From an uncultured Verrucomicrobiota bacterium (GTDB lineage: Bacteria > Verrucomicrobiota > Verrucomicrobiia > Chthoniobacterales > JACTMZ01): a stretch of DNA of 64,000 nucleotides. The notes below the pieces were generated by a model. That model did not search any database. It was not told the origin of the DNA and saw only the letters and a program-made list of their open reading frames with translations. Positions 17,540 to 27,025 of this stretch are shown here, in pieces. The DNA lies in assembly GCA_903953565.1 (NCBI GenBank), contig CAJBKE010000015.1, forward strand, positions 1 to 64,000. The letters are read 5' to 3'. The stretch's first letter is position 1. Each line of letters starts with the position of its first letter. The translations under genes and the position numbers were made by a program.

Positions 17540-17881
17540 TCCGGGGGATTTCAGATTTGAAATTGGAGATATCAGATGGCGGTTGCGCGATGAAGGAATA
17601 TGGAGCTTTGGGCTCTAATGTCAATTCAAAATGAAATGGAAAGCTTGGAGCTGTGAGCTTGGAGCGTGGAGCCAGAGAGGGAGCAAAGAACCGCAGGATG
17701 GGAGGCGGGGGAGCGCGGAAGGCTGAGACCTGATCCGCCTTCGCGCTTGGCGCTTACGGCGTGACGAGGGGGGCGGAGGGAAAAGAGACAAAGAGATCAA
17801 AGGATCAAGGGACGATCCGATCGCAATGCTGGGCGTCTGAAGCACCGGATACCGAACTAGCGGCCGCCGTCGTGGGCGACG
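17540..17881. repeat. 342-bp gap rich in purine-skewed word repeats
   Basis: Holds a string of short words: ATTTCAGATTTGAAATTGG (near 17550), AGCTTGGAGCTGTGAGCTTGG (17642-17662), AAGGCTGAGACCTGAT (near 17720) and AAAGAGACAAAGAGATCAAAGG (near 17781). These are strongly purine-biased on the plus strand and resemble words in the 19.5-19.75 kb gap. No convincing gene or RNA is visible. It also contains the promoter region of the regulator gene. Confidence 0.5.
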
Positions 17882-19456
17882 TCAGGGGGTGATGGACGGG
17901 AGTTCCTCTCCTTCGCGGGCTAGGATGGTGAAGGCGTGAAGCTGCATGGCCGGAACGAAGCGGTTTTCCGCGGCGTAGCGCGCAACGGCACCTTGCGGAT
18001 CGTAGATGTCGGGCTTGCTGATAAGGATGACGCGCGGGGGGTATTTGAAACGGATGTCATTCCACGACGGTGCCTGCATGGCCCAGGCACGGCCTGGGAC
18101 TTCCTGCAGGGCGATGGGTGTGAGGTAAATGTAAGCGGCAGCTGGATCGGCGGCCCACCAGACTTCTTTGTTCGCGGCGAGGGCGGCGGCGGCGACTTTG
18201 GCGGCAGTGCGGTAATCGTCTTTGGCGTGCGCCGGCTGCCAGCGGTAGTTGAAGGCGGAGGCAAGCCAGAGCAGGGGCAGGAGCACGGCGACAGCGCGCC
18301 ACAGGATGGATTTTTGCATGAAGGCGTGCTGCAGGAGAAAAGCGAGAAGGATGATCAGTGCGGGCAGCGCGGGAATGAAATGCCTCGGCAGCGGGCGATG
18401 ATCGAAGAGGAACATAGCGACAAAAATCACCAAAGTCGGAAGGCCCAAGGCAAGCAGCCAAGCGGTGATTGCCGGCTTGTTCTTAGCATGGCGTCGCGTT
18501 TCCAAGACCGCGAACACTCCCAAGGCAGCGAACGTGGCGGCGAGCGGCAAAAGCGCGGCAATGCTGCCAAGGACAGAGGCGACGGGCGTGGCGCGCATTT
18601 GCAGTTTGCCGGGCCCGAAGCCGGAGAATCCGAGAAGTTCGTAAGCGATAAAGGGAAGGCTGAGCAACGAAACGCCCCCGCGATGGTAACCGCGGCCCGC
18701 ATTGTGCCAGGTCAGCACGTAGTAGGCAGTGAAACCCACAAGGAGAGCGAGCGCACTCAATCCGATGAGCCAGAGGTTCGGTGCGGACGCAGGTCTCGCA
18801 GATTTTTCGCGTGCGAGCACGCTGGCGATGGCGAGGGCAAAAGCGCCGGTCCATATGACACCGATGAGACTGGAGGCAAAAAGAACAACCGCCGCGGCAA
18901 CGATGGCTGTGATCTCGGCGAACGAGAGTGGTTCATGATCCATCAGCCCGGATGCAGTCGGCCTTGCCGTGAGCCGAGCGAGGGCGGCGGTCAGCCAACA
19001 AGCGGCCGCATATTGCATGACATAAGGGCGCGTCTCATCGAGGTAGACCCACAAGACGGGGCTGATGGCAGCGAGCAGGCAGCCGAGAAGAGCGAGTTTT
19101 GGCCGTTGGCGGAGCAGAAGGAGGAAAGCCAGTTGGCCGAAGACAAACCAAGGCAGGTTCGAGGCGCGCATGGCCCACTCGCCACTCCCGAAAACTTTGT
19201 GCCAGCCATACAGGTAGATTTGGTAGAGCGGCATCTGCAGCGTGGAACCGCTGACTGCCTGCGCGTATTTCCATGCCTCGGTCGGGTTCGGAGCCATGGC
19301 AACGATGAGCGAGAGGGCTTCATCGATCCAATAGCTTTGGGTGCTGATGGCCAGAGCACCGACCATGAGGGAGGCGGCGAGGACAGCAATGATGACCGCG
19401 CGCGAAATCGGGGGCTGGGCTGAAATGCTCGCTGGGAGGGGGGCGCTGTCCGACAT
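17882..19456 (-). CDS. ArnT/GT39-like polytopic membrane protein
   Basis: A 524-aa protein with about 11-12 hydrophobic helices and a C-terminal soluble part of about 110 residues. The first periplasmic loop holds SYWIDEALSLIVAM, where the Asp-Glu pair is the catalytic site in the ArnT/PMT class. VYLDETRPYVMQY follows in the next loop, another family motif. It likely transfers a sugar or amino-sugar from a polyprenyl phosphate to a surface glycan or protein. It has no tight operon partner; both flanks are repeat-filled gaps. Confidence 0.75.
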   Translation of the reverse strand: MSDSAPLPASISAQPPISRAVIIAVLAASLMVGALAISTQSYWIDEALSLIVAMAPNPTEAWKYAQAVSGSTLQMPLYQIYLYGWHKVFGSGEWAMRASNLPWFVFGQLAFLLLLRQRPKLALLGCLLAAISPVLWVYLDETRPYVMQYAAACWLTAALARLTARPTASGLMDHEPLSFAEITAIVAAAVVLFASSLIGVIWTGAFALAIASVLAREKSARPASAPNLWLIGLSALALLVGFTAYYVLTWHNAGRGYHRGGVSLLSLPFIAYELLGFSGFGPGKLQMRATPVASVLGSIAALLPLAATFAALGVFAVLETRRHAKNKPAITAWLLALGLPTLVIFVAMFLFDHRPLPRHFIPALPALIILLAFLLQHAFMQKSILWRAVAVLLPLLWLASAFNYRWQPAHAKDDYRTAAKVAAAALAANKEVWWAADPAAAYIYLTPIALQEVPGRAWAMQAPSWNDIRFKYPPRVILISKPDIYDPQGAVARYAAENRFVPAMQLHAFTILAREGEELPSITP

Positions 19457-19913
19457 GAAATCTTACTGTGGATGAGGTGCTTGTTGTTTAGAAGGCGAAA
19501 GGAGGGGGATGGCTGTAGAGATCAAAGGCTTGGGGAGAGGGGTTTAAGAGACCAAAATACGAAAAGACTAAGAGACCGGGGGTCCCGAGATCGGATTTCA
19601 GCGGGACAGGGGACGGGAGGTGGGGAGGATTCATGAAATAACGAAAGGCTGAGATGCTGAAACTTGAGACATGAGGGGTAGAACCTAGGAAGCAGAGGGG
19701 GAAAGAGACCAAAAGACTAAGAGACGAAGAGACTAAGAGGCCGGTGCGGTCAGAACATGGGTAAGCCATGTCGGCTTGAGGGGAAAATTGCAGAATGGGT
19801 CTCGGAAATCCACACATGGACTTTCTGCAGAAAGTCCATGTGTGGGCAGTTGGGGGCTTTTTACAGAGGAAACATGGGGTGTTGGCGCAGTAGGCTGAGT
19901 AAGCTCGGCCGAA
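19457..19913. repeat. 457-bp gap with purine-skewed repeats and a palindrome
   Basis: The left part carries repeated AGAGACC/AAGACTAAGAGAC words (about 19549-19580 and 19706-19742), a CTGAAACTTGAGACATGAGG string near 19655-19675, and a GTCCCG/CGGGAC pair (about 19582-19607). The right part holds the 36-bp palindrome listed separately. The predicted frames here are low-complexity and I do not accept any as a gene. Confidence 0.55.
19810..19845. repeat. 36-bp perfect palindrome
   Basis: The 18-base arm CCACACATGGACTTTCTG is followed directly by its exact reverse complement. The sequence can form a cruciform or a long hairpin. It lies about 70 bp beyond the stop of the minus-strand DUF192 gene. 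No clear U-tract follows on either strand, so it is not a standard intrinsic terminator. It could be an operator or a recent palindromic insertion. Confidence 0.8.
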
Positions 19914-20402
19914 TCAATCCGGTTGGGCGGTTTGGGGGGCGGGGAGGCCGAGGATGCGGTCGCCGGGGAGGATTTTGTTTCTTTGGAACCAGCCTTGCGG
20001 CACCTCGAGGGCGTAGACCAAATCCCGGAAGGCGCTTTGAGCTGCGGTTTCATCCAGAGGTTTGAGTTCGTGGATCTCGCGGATGACGCCGGCGGCGTTG
20101 ATGTAGGCGATGGAGAGCGGGACGAGTGTGTCTCGCATCCAGAAGTTCATGGCTTGCGGTTCGCGGAAGACGAATAGCATGCCTTTGCCATCGGCCAAAT
20201 CATCGCGACCCATCAGCCCGATGGTCCGTTCATCGATTTCGTCGGCCACCTCCGCCTCAATCGCGACGGTGCCGATGCGGAGCGTGATGGTCGGGAGTAT
20301 TTCCTGCGGGGGAGTGCGGGCAGCGGACCATGAGGCGCAAATTTGACACAGTGCGACCAGAATGAGCGCGGACTTGCGGAGGACTCGGGCAGAGCAGTGC
20401 AT
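19914..20402 (-). CDS. secreted DUF192-family protein
   Basis: A 162-aa protein with an N-terminal signal peptide (basic start, hydrophobic core LILVALCQICASWSA). The mature part has the DUF192 signatures: RTIGLMGRD, GMLFVFREPQAMNFWMRDT, PLSIAYI and a closing GDRI. DUF192 proteins are small beta-rich domains of unknown function, often exported. It is divergent from the respiratory operon that starts at 20529. Confidence 0.85.
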   Translation of the reverse strand: MHCSARVLRKSALILVALCQICASWSAARTPPQEILPTITLRIGTVAIEAEVADEIDERTIGLMGRDDLADGKGMLFVFREPQAMNFWMRDTLVPLSIAYINAAGVIREIHELKPLDETAAQSAFRDLVYALEVPQGWFQRNKILPGDRILGLPAPQTAQPD

Positions 20403-20528
20403 GGCATGAGATTACGCAGAAAGGCGCCCGGAGTTCACAATTTTTGTCAGAGAGAAATCAGGGTTGCTATTAGCTGCGTTAATAATACGCTCGTCCGATC
20501 CGCGCCCACGGCGCCTCACGTTAATTGG
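20403..20528 (+). promoter_or_regulatory. divergent promoter region of the respiratory operon
   Basis: This 126-bp gap separates DUF192 from actA. A TTGTCA box (20444-20449) and a TATTAG box (20468-20473) are 18 bp apart on the plus strand and could be sigma70-like -35 and -10 elements for the operon. The match is moderate and there may be others. No strong inverted repeat suggesting an operator is seen. Confidence 0.3.
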
Positions 20529-21182
20529 ATGGCAAATTTTTTTCCAAGCTGGACGAACTGGCTGCCCCTGAAGTTGCTGGTCATTGTGCTGGTTCTCGGC
20601 GCGGTGGTGACGGGCGGCATCTGGTATTATTTCACTCCGAAATACACCAACGTGGGCTACATGCCGGAGCAGCCTGCGCCCTTTTCCCACGCCATCCACG
20701 TGGAGCAGCTCGGGATGGACTGCCGTTATTGTCATACCCATGTGGAGGTCGCCGCGCACTCGAATGTCCCGGACACCCAGACCTGCATGGCCTGTCACTC
20801 GCAGATCAAAGCCCAGAGTCCGAAGTTGGCCGCGGTCCGTGCCAGCTGGGAAACGGGAACACCGGTCGAATGGATCCGCATCCACAAGGCGCCGGACTAC
20901 GTCTATTTCAACCACGCGGTGCACGTGAACCGCGGCATCAGCTGCTACAGCTGCCACGGCCAGATCAACGAAATGCCCGTGGTCTACCAGGCCAAACCGC
21001 TCAGCATGGCCTGGTGCCTCGAGTGTCACCGCGCGCCGGAGTTGCACCTGCGTCCGCCCTCGGAAATCTACAATCTCAACTGGCGCCCCGCCTCCGCGCA
21101 GGAGCAGCTCGCCATGGGCGCGCAATACAAGAAAGAATGGAACGTCAACCCGCCCGTCGGATGCGGGGCCTGCCATCGCTGA
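20529..21182 (+). CDS. actA: alternative complex III subunit A, pentaheme cytochrome c
   Basis: Multiheme membrane-anchored cytochrome of the ACIII quinol:cytochrome c oxidoreductase, carrying electrons toward the oxidases. The start at 20529 (MANFFPSWTNW) gives 217 aa. One membrane helix lies at about 14-33. Five CxxCH heme sites follow at C65-H69, C86-H90, C139-H143, C163-H167 and C212-H216. A longer frame from 20343 overlaps the DUF192 start and lacks any signature, so I reject it. The next gene starts 1 bp downstream. Confidence 0.93.
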   Translation: MANFFPSWTNWLPLKLLVIVLVLGAVVTGGIWYYFTPKYTNVGYMPEQPAPFSHAIHVEQLGMDCRYCHTHVEVAAHSNVPDTQTCMACHSQIKAQSPKLAAVRASWETGTPVEWIRIHKAPDYVYFNHAVHVNRGISCYSCHGQINEMPVVYQAKPLSMAWCLECHRAPELHLRPPSEIYNLNWRPASAQEQLAMGAQYKKEWNVNPPVGCGACHR

Positions 21183-21183
21183 C

Positions 21184-24100
21184 ATGAAACGCGTCCTGCC
21201 CCATCCCGCCCGCGAAGAGCGTCCGACGCTTTGGCGCAGCCTCGACGAATTGGCGTCCTCGCCCGACTTCACGGAAAAACTCGAACGCGAATTCCCGCAG
21301 GGCGCATCCGATTGGCATGGCGGCGAATTGTCGCGCCGCAATTTTCTCCAGCTCATGGGTGGCTCGATGGCCTTGGCTGGCATCGGCCTGACCGGTTGCC
21401 GCCGTCCCGAAGCGTATCTCGTGCCCTTCACGAAGAGCGCCGAGTGGACCATCCCGGGCAAATTCCTCTACTACGCGACGTCCATGCCGCGCCGCAACGG
21501 CGCCATGCCGCTCATCGCCACAACGAGTGACGGGCGTCCGACCAAATTGGAAGGCAACCCGCTGCACCCGATCAGCAATGGCGGCACGGACACCTTTGCG
21601 CAGGCTTCGGTTCTCGACCTCTACGATCCGAACCGTTCGAAAGCGATCAAGTCGTCCGGGGCAAAGAGCGATGCCGCCGCGCTTGGCGCCAAGCTCGACG
21701 AAATCGCCTCCGCGGCCGCGGCCAACGGGGGTGCCGGTCTGGCCTTCCTCGCCGAAGGCCACGCCTCGCCCACCCGCGACCGTTTGCTCGGCCAGCTTCG
21801 TCAGAAATTCCCGAACCTGCTCTGGGCCGAATACGAACCGCTCGGAACGAATGAAACCGATGCCGCCGTTGCCGCGTGCTTCGGTGCAAACACTGTCATA
21901 GTTCCCGATTTCAGCCGCGCGGACAAAGTTCTCGCCGTCGACAGTGATTTTCTCAATGCGTCCTTCAGCGGGCTCGACCAAGTGAGCGGCTTCATGGCGC
22001 GCCGCCGCATCAGCGAGCCGGGTCAGCCGATGAACCGGCTTTACGTCGCCGAGACGCATTATTCGTCGACCGGCGGCATGGCCGACCATCGGGTGCGCGT
22101 GAAGCCTTCCGAGATTGGCGCCTTCCTCCGCGCTCTCGGACAGCAAGTCGCCACGCTGACCGGCGATGACAATTTGACGTCCGTGGTCGCCGTGTTCCCT
22201 GAGGTCCCGCTCTCCACCGATCCCCAGTGGATCGCCGAATGCGCCAAGGACCTCGCTGCCTCGCCCGGCAAAAGTGTCATAATTGTCGGCGACCAGCAGC
22301 CGGCCGCTTTGCAGGCGCTCGGCTTGGCGATCAACAATGCGCTCGGCGCTCCGGGCCAGACGCTGCGCGGCATGCGCGCCGAGTCCGCGCCGTCCGCGAC
22401 CATCTCGGAACTGGCCGCCGCCATGCAGGCCGGACGCGCGCAGAATCTTTTCATCCTCGGCGGCAATCCGGTTTACAACGCGCCGGCCGATCTCCGCTTC
22501 GGCGAACTTCTCTCCGGCGTCCCGGTCAGCGTGCGTCTCGGACTTTACGAAGACGAGACGTCCGCCGCTTCCACGTGGCATGTGCCGCAGTCCCATTACC
22601 TCGAAAGCTGGGGTGACACGCGCAGCTCGGACGGCACCATTTGCGCCGTCCAACCGATGATCCTCCCGCTCTGGGACGGCGTGAACGAATTGGAAATCCT
22701 CAACCGTCTCGCCGGCAACGAGCAACCGATCGGTCCGCAACTCGTGCGCGAAACCTTCGCGCAGATCGCGGGTGGCGGCGACCTCGAGGCGAAGTGGACC
22801 GAATTTCTGCGTCAGGGATTTTTGCCCGACACGGCTTGGCCCGACTCGCCGCTCGCTTTCAACGCCGGCGGGGCCGCCGCGCTCGCCGCGTTATACCGGC
22901 CCGAAACCGGCGGGCTCGACATCGCTTTCATCCCGAGCAGCACGTTGGACGACGGACGCTATGCCAACAACGGTTGGTTGCAGGAGACCCCCGACTTCGC
23001 GACCAAGATCACGTGGGACAACGCCGCGTTGCTAAGTCCGGCCACGGCGAAAGAACTCGGTGTCGCGACTGGCGACATGGTGGAACTTTCCGCCGGCGAC
23101 CGCGCGATCGAGGCGCCCGCGCTGATTGCTCCCGGCCATGCCGAAGGCGCAGTGAGCATCGCGCTCGGCTACGGTCGTGTGGACATCACGCATCTTTCCG
23201 ACAAAGTCGGTTGCAACGCCTACCCTCTGCGCACCACGCGTGGAATGTCGCACGTGTCGAATGCCTCGCTGAAACGCACCGGCGCGAAGCACAAATTCGC
23301 CGAAACGCAGACGCACCAGAGCATGGAAGGACGCGATCTCGTGCGCGAAGGCACGGCGGAGCGCTACGCCAAAGAGCCGACGTTTGCCCAGACCATGGGG
23401 ATGGATGGACACATCCCGCCGAACATTTCGCTTTTCACCCATCCGCCGCTTACCTCACCCGAGCAGTGGGGCATGACCGTCGACCTCAGCACCTGCACGG
23501 GTTGCAACGCGTGTGTCGTCGCCTGCCAAGCGGAGAACAACGTGCCCATCGTCGGCAAAGATCAAGTCTCGCGCGGACGTAACATGGCGTGGATCCGCAT
23601 GGACCGTTATTTCGCCGGCGACGAGAACGATCCCGAAATGCTCTCGCAAGCCATCATGTGCCAGCATTGTGAGAACGCACCGTGCGAAACGGTCTGTCCG
23701 GTCAACGCCACGGTGCACAGCGAGGACGGCCTCAACCTCATGGCCTACAACCGCTGCATCGGCACGCGGTATTGCGCGAACAACTGTCCGTGGAAAGTCC
23801 GCCGCTTCAATTTCTTCGACTACAACCAGCGTCCGCTCGACCAGCTTTACCTCGGACCTTTCGCCAAGAAAGGCATGGCCGACAGCCTGCAGATGTCGAA
23901 AAACCCGAACGTCACGGTGCGCATGCGCGGCGTGATGGAAAAATGCACCTATTGCATCCAGCGCATCGAGGAAGCGCGCATCACGCAGACCGTGCGCGCC
24001 GGCGCGTCGGACAAGTCGCTCGTGCCTTTCCCCGAAGTGAAGAGCGCCTGCCAGCAGGCGTGCCCGTCGGAATCGATCGTCTTCGGCAACATCAAGGATC

Positions 24101-24330
24101 CAAACAGCCGCGTGGCAAAGTTGAAGACCGAGCCCCGCAATTACGAAATGCTGAAGTATCTCAACGTCACCCCGCGCACGACTTACCTCGCGCGCATCAA
24201 GAACCCGAACATGGCCATGCCCGGGGCGGACAAAGTCGGCTGGGCCAACGGTCATCCGCACCACGGTGGTCACGGTGACGATCACAACGGCCAACAGGCC
24301 AGCCACGCGAAGGAGGCGCAGGCGCACTGA
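21184..24330 (+). CDS. actB: alternative complex III subunit B, molybdopterin-like plus Fe-S domains
   Basis: The 1048-aa protein fuses a molybdopterin-oxidoreductase-like domain (no cofactor expected, as in known ActB) with a C-terminal ferredoxin-like domain. A Tat-like segment has SRRNFLQ at 50-56 and a hydrophobic stretch ending LTGC (C72), so it may also be lipid-anchored. Four-cysteine clusters begin near residues 770 ([11 protein letters not shown]), 826 ([13 protein letters not shown]), 858 ([13 protein letters not shown]) and 920 (CTYC, with CQQAC near 957). Together these bind up to four Fe-S centres. It relays electrons from ActC to ActA/ActE. A His-rich tail ends the protein. Confidence 0.95.
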   Translation: MKRVLPHPAREERPTLWRSLDELASSPDFTEKLEREFPQGASDWHGGELSRRNFLQLMGGSMALAGIGLTGCRRPEAYLVPFTKSAEWTIPGKFLYYATSMPRRNGAMPLIATTSDGRPTKLEGNPLHPISNGGTDTFAQASVLDLYDPNRSKAIKSSGAKSDAAALGAKLDEIASAAAANGGAGLAFLAEGHASPTRDRLLGQLRQKFPNLLWAEYEPLGTNETDAAVAACFGANTVIVPDFSRADKVLAVDSDFLNASFSGLDQVSGFMARRRISEPGQPMNRLYVAETHYSSTGGMADHRVRVKPSEIGAFLRALGQQVATLTGDDNLTSVVAVFPEVPLSTDPQWIAECAKDLAASPGKSVIIVGDQQPAALQALGLAINNALGAPGQTLRGMRAESAPSATISELAAAMQAGRAQNLFILGGNPVYNAPADLRFGELLSGVPVSVRLGLYEDETSAASTWHVPQSHYLESWGDTRSSDGTICAVQPMILPLWDGVNELEILNRLAGNEQPIGPQLVRETFAQIAGGGDLEAKWTEFLRQGFLPDTAWPDSPLAFNAGGAAALAALYRPETGGLDIAFIPSSTLDDGRYANNGWLQETPDFATKITWDNAALLSPATAKELGVATGDMVELSAGDRAIEAPALIAPGHAEGAVSIALGYGRVDITHLSDKVGCNAYPLRTTRGMSHVSNASLKRTGAKHKFAETQTHQSMEGRDLVREGTAERYAKEPTFAQTMGMDGHIPPNISLFTHPPLTSPEQWGMTVDLSTCTGCNACVVACQAENNVPIVGKDQVSRGRNMAWIRMDRYFAGDENDPEMLSQAIMCQHCENAPCETVCPVNATVHSEDGLNLMAYNRCIGTRYCANNCPWKVRRFNFFDYNQRPLDQLYLGPFAKKGMADSLQMSKNPNVTVRMRGVMEKCTYCIQRIEEARITQTVRAGASDKSLVPFPEVKSACQQACPSESIVFGNIKDPNSRVAKLKTEPRNYEMLKYLNVTPRTTYLARIKNPNMAMPGADKVGWANGHPHHGGHGDDHNGQQASHAKEAQAH

Positions 24331-24332
24331 TT

Positions 24333-25772
24333 ATGGCTGACGCGATCATGCAGAGCCGGGAAGCGGCGGCCGAGCGCCTCAAGCGCGCGCCGTTGGTGAC
24401 GAGCAACCGAACGATGTCGTGGATCACCGACCACGTCGCGTCGGTCACGGAAAAAAGCGCGCCCAAATGGTGGTGGATCGCCTTCACCTTGAGTTCTTCC
24501 CTCGCCATGGTCAGCGTCTTTTGCATCGGCTACCTTATTTCGACCGGTGTCGGCGTGTGGGGCTTGAACCATCCCGTCGGCTGGGCGTGGGACATCACCA
24601 ACTTCGTTTTCTGGATCGGTATCGGCCACGCCGGCACGCTTATTTCGGCCATCTTGTTCCTCACGCGCCAGAAATGGCGCACGTCGATCAACCGGGCGGC
24701 CGAAGCTATGACTCTCTTCGCGGTGGTTTGCGCCGGCATTTTCCCGGCGGTGCACGTCGGCCGCATCTGGATGGTGTGGTTCCTTGCGCCCGTGCCGAAC
24801 TCGAACGCCATCTGGCAGAACTTCCGCAGTCCGTTGCTCTGGGACGTCTTCGCCGTCTCGACCTATTTCACCGTCTCCGTCCTCTTCTGGTATACCGGCC
24901 TCGTCCCCGACCTCGCCACCCTGCGCGACCGCGCGACGAATAAATTCCGCAAATTTTTCTACGGCATCGCGGCCCTTGGTTGGCGCGGCGGGAACCGTCA
25001 GTGGAAGCACTACGAGATGGCCTACCTCATCCTTGCCGGCTTGAGCACGCCGCTCGTCTTGTCCGTCCACTCGGTGGTGTCCTTCGACTTCGCCACTTCG
25101 GTCATTCCCGGATGGCACACCACCATTTTCCCGCCCTACTTCGTGGCCGGCGCCATCTTCGGCGGGTTCGCCATGGTGCTGACCATCATGTTGCCGGCCC
25201 GCGCCATCTTCGGCCTGCATGATCTGATCACCGACGACCACGTCGACAAGATGTGCAAAATCATCCTGCTGACCGGTTCCATTGTCGGCTACGCCTACGC
25301 CATGGAGTTCTTCATCGCGTGGTATGGCGGCAACGCGTTCGAGCAATACGCCTTCATCAACCGCGCGACCGGACCCTACTGGTGGGCTTATTGGGCGATG
25401 ATTTTCTGCAACGTGGTCACGCCCCAGTTGTTCTGGTTCCGTTTCTTCCGCCGCCACGTGCTCTGGGTTTTCGTGGTCTGCATGTTCGTCAATGCCGGCA
25501 TGTGGTTCGAGCGCTTCGTCATCATTGTGACCTCATTGCACCGCGACTTTCTGCCTTCGAGCTGGAACATGTTCTATCCGACGTGGGTCGATATCTGGAC
25601 GTTCGTCGGCACCTTCGGCATCTTCCTCGCCCTTTTCCTGCTCTTCATCCGCTGGCTGCCGATGATTTGTATTTTCGAAGTCAAAGCTGTCCTGCCGGAA
25701 GCGGACCCGCACCACGGACACGACGAGCATCACCACGAACCCGCCGCGGCGGTGAAGGGAGGCGCGCACTGA
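24333..25772 (+). CDS. actC: alternative complex III subunit C, NrfD-like membrane protein
   Basis: Quinol-binding integral membrane subunit of ACIII, in the NrfD/PsrC family. The 479-aa protein has about ten hydrophobic helices between residues 50 and 445. His and acidic residues near the ends of helices, as in [14 protein letters not shown]-like and RIWMVW segments, fit a quinone site. A His-rich tail ([13 protein letters not shown]) follows. The start is 2 bp after actB and the next gene starts 1 bp after its stop. Confidence 0.93.
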   Translation: MADAIMQSREAAAERLKRAPLVTSNRTMSWITDHVASVTEKSAPKWWWIAFTLSSSLAMVSVFCIGYLISTGVGVWGLNHPVGWAWDITNFVFWIGIGHAGTLISAILFLTRQKWRTSINRAAEAMTLFAVVCAGIFPAVHVGRIWMVWFLAPVPNSNAIWQNFRSPLLWDVFAVSTYFTVSVLFWYTGLVPDLATLRDRATNKFRKFFYGIAALGWRGGNRQWKHYEMAYLILAGLSTPLVLSVHSVVSFDFATSVIPGWHTTIFPPYFVAGAIFGGFAMVLTIMLPARAIFGLHDLITDDHVDKMCKIILLTGSIVGYAYAMEFFIAWYGGNAFEQYAFINRATGPYWWAYWAMIFCNVVTPQLFWFRFFRRHVLWVFVVCMFVNAGMWFERFVIIVTSLHRDFLPSSWNMFYPTWVDIWTFVGTFGIFLALFLLFIRWLPMICIFEVKAVLPEADPHHGHDEHHHEPAAAVKGGAH

Positions 25773-25773
25773 T

Positions 25774-26334
25774 ATGCAGATCGCCGGCAATCCCCAGTCG
25801 CAACTTTTCGCCATGGCCGCCGAGGTGCCGAATGCGTCCGCGCTTTATCATGCCGCGGAAAAAGTCCGCGATGCCGGTTACACGCGATGGGATGTGTATT
25901 CGCCGTTCCCCATCCACGGGATGGACCATGCCATGGGGTTGAAAAAATCCTGGCTCAGCGCGCTCGTCTTCATCGGCGGGATCACCGGTCTGACCATCGC
26001 GGCCATTTTGCAATTTTATCCGTCGTCGATCGAATACCCGCTCGTCGTGGCCGGCAAGCCAACCAACTTTTTCACCGTGCCGGCCTTTTTCCCGATCATG
26101 TTCGAGCTGACCATCCTGTTGTCCGCCTTCACCGCGACCTTCGGCATGCTCGCGCTCAACGGTCTGCCGCGCTGGAACCATCCGATGTTCAATTGGGATC
26201 TCTTCAAAAAAGTGAGCAACGACGGGTTCTTTGTCGCCATCGAGTCGACAGATCCGAAATTCGACGAGGAAGCAACACGCGCCATGCTCGAGGGCCTCGG
26301 CGCCGATCATATCACGCTGGTTTACGGGGACTGA
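25774..26334 (+). CDS. actD: alternative complex III subunit D (DUF3341)
   Basis: The 186-aa protein has two membrane helices near 60-80 and 100-120 and a cytoplasmic N-terminus with YHAAEKVRDAGYTRWDVYSPF, the DUF3341 signature. It ends in a small domain with LGADHITLVYGD. ActD is a structural subunit of ACIII that binds no cofactor. The gene lies in the standard actC-actD-actE order. Confidence 0.92.
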   Translation: MQIAGNPQSQLFAMAAEVPNASALYHAAEKVRDAGYTRWDVYSPFPIHGMDHAMGLKKSWLSALVFIGGITGLTIAAILQFYPSSIEYPLVVAGKPTNFFTVPAFFPIMFELTILLSAFTATFGMLALNGLPRWNHPMFNWDLFKKVSNDGFFVAIESTDPKFDEEATRAMLEGLGADHITLVYGD

Positions 26335-26335
26335 T

Positions 26336-27025
26336 ATGCTGCGCTACTTCTTCATCGCTCTCGGACTTTTCCTCGTCGGTCTTCTGGCCGTGGCGGGCTT
26401 CCGCGGTCAAAAGAGCGGCAAGCCGCCGATCGAGATTTTTCCTGACATGGACCACCAGCCGAAGGTGAAAGCGCAGGTGCCGAGCGAATTTTTCGCCGAC
26501 GAGCGCGGCAACCGTCTGCCCGTCCCCGGCACCGTCCCGATTGGCTACGAGGCGCCGGTGTCGAAGGAAAATCCGTTCCCGGACGAAGGCAAATACCGCA
26601 TGGTGCGTTATTCAACCGGCACCGACTATCTCAACACCGGACGTTTCGGCGACCGTTGGGGCACGGGGATTCCGCTGCCGGTCACGGCCGAGTTGATGCA
26701 GCGCGGGCAGGAGCGTTACACCATTTTCTGCGGCGTCTGCCACGGCGCGAGCGGCGGCGGCAATGGCGTGGCCGGACAATACGGTCTCGTGGCCATCGCC
26801 AACTTCCATCAGGACCGCCTGCGCGAGATGGCCGATGGCGAAATCTACAACACCATCGTGATGGGCAAGAACACCATGCTCGGATACGGATCGAAAATTC
26901 CGGTCGATGACCGTTGGGCCATCGTGGCCTACGTGCGCGCGCTCCAGGCTGCGCAGACCGCAACAATCAACGATGTGCCGCCGGCCGAGCGCGCCGCATT
27001 GGAGACGCCTCCGACCCAACCATGA
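26336..27025 (+). CDS. actE: alternative complex III subunit E, monoheme cytochrome c
   Basis: The start at 26336 (MLRYFFIALGLF) gives 229 aa; a 35-residue upstream extension is a shadow of actD. The hydrophobic N-terminal segment (4-22) is a signal anchor. The one heme site is C132-x-x-C-H136 (FCGVCHGASGGG). A Met-bearing GKNTMLGYG segment is the likely sixth ligand region. In the family ActE passes electrons from ActA to soluble or oxidase-bound cytochromes. It overlaps actF by 4 bp (ATGA). Confidence 0.92.
   Translation: MLRYFFIALGLFLVGLLAVAGFRGQKSGKPPIEIFPDMDHQPKVKAQVPSEFFADERGNRLPVPGTVPIGYEAPVSKENPFPDEGKYRMVRYSTGTDYLNTGRFGDRWGTGIPLPVTAELMQRGQERYTIFCGVCHGASGGGNGVAGQYGLVAIANFHQDRLREMADGEIYNTIVMGKNTMLGYGSKIPVDDRWAIVAYVRALQAAQTATINDVPPAERAALETPPTQP

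Noticed and set aside
17936-19423. Long plus-strand open frame opposite the ArnT-like gene
   Set aside because: It lies entirely antisense to a gene with clear helices and family motifs, and its product is Arg/Gly/Glu-rich without any domain. It is a by-product of GC-rich codon use.
21145-22740. Minus-strand open frame opposite actB
   Set aside because: Antisense to a well-supported gene, with no recognisable motif.
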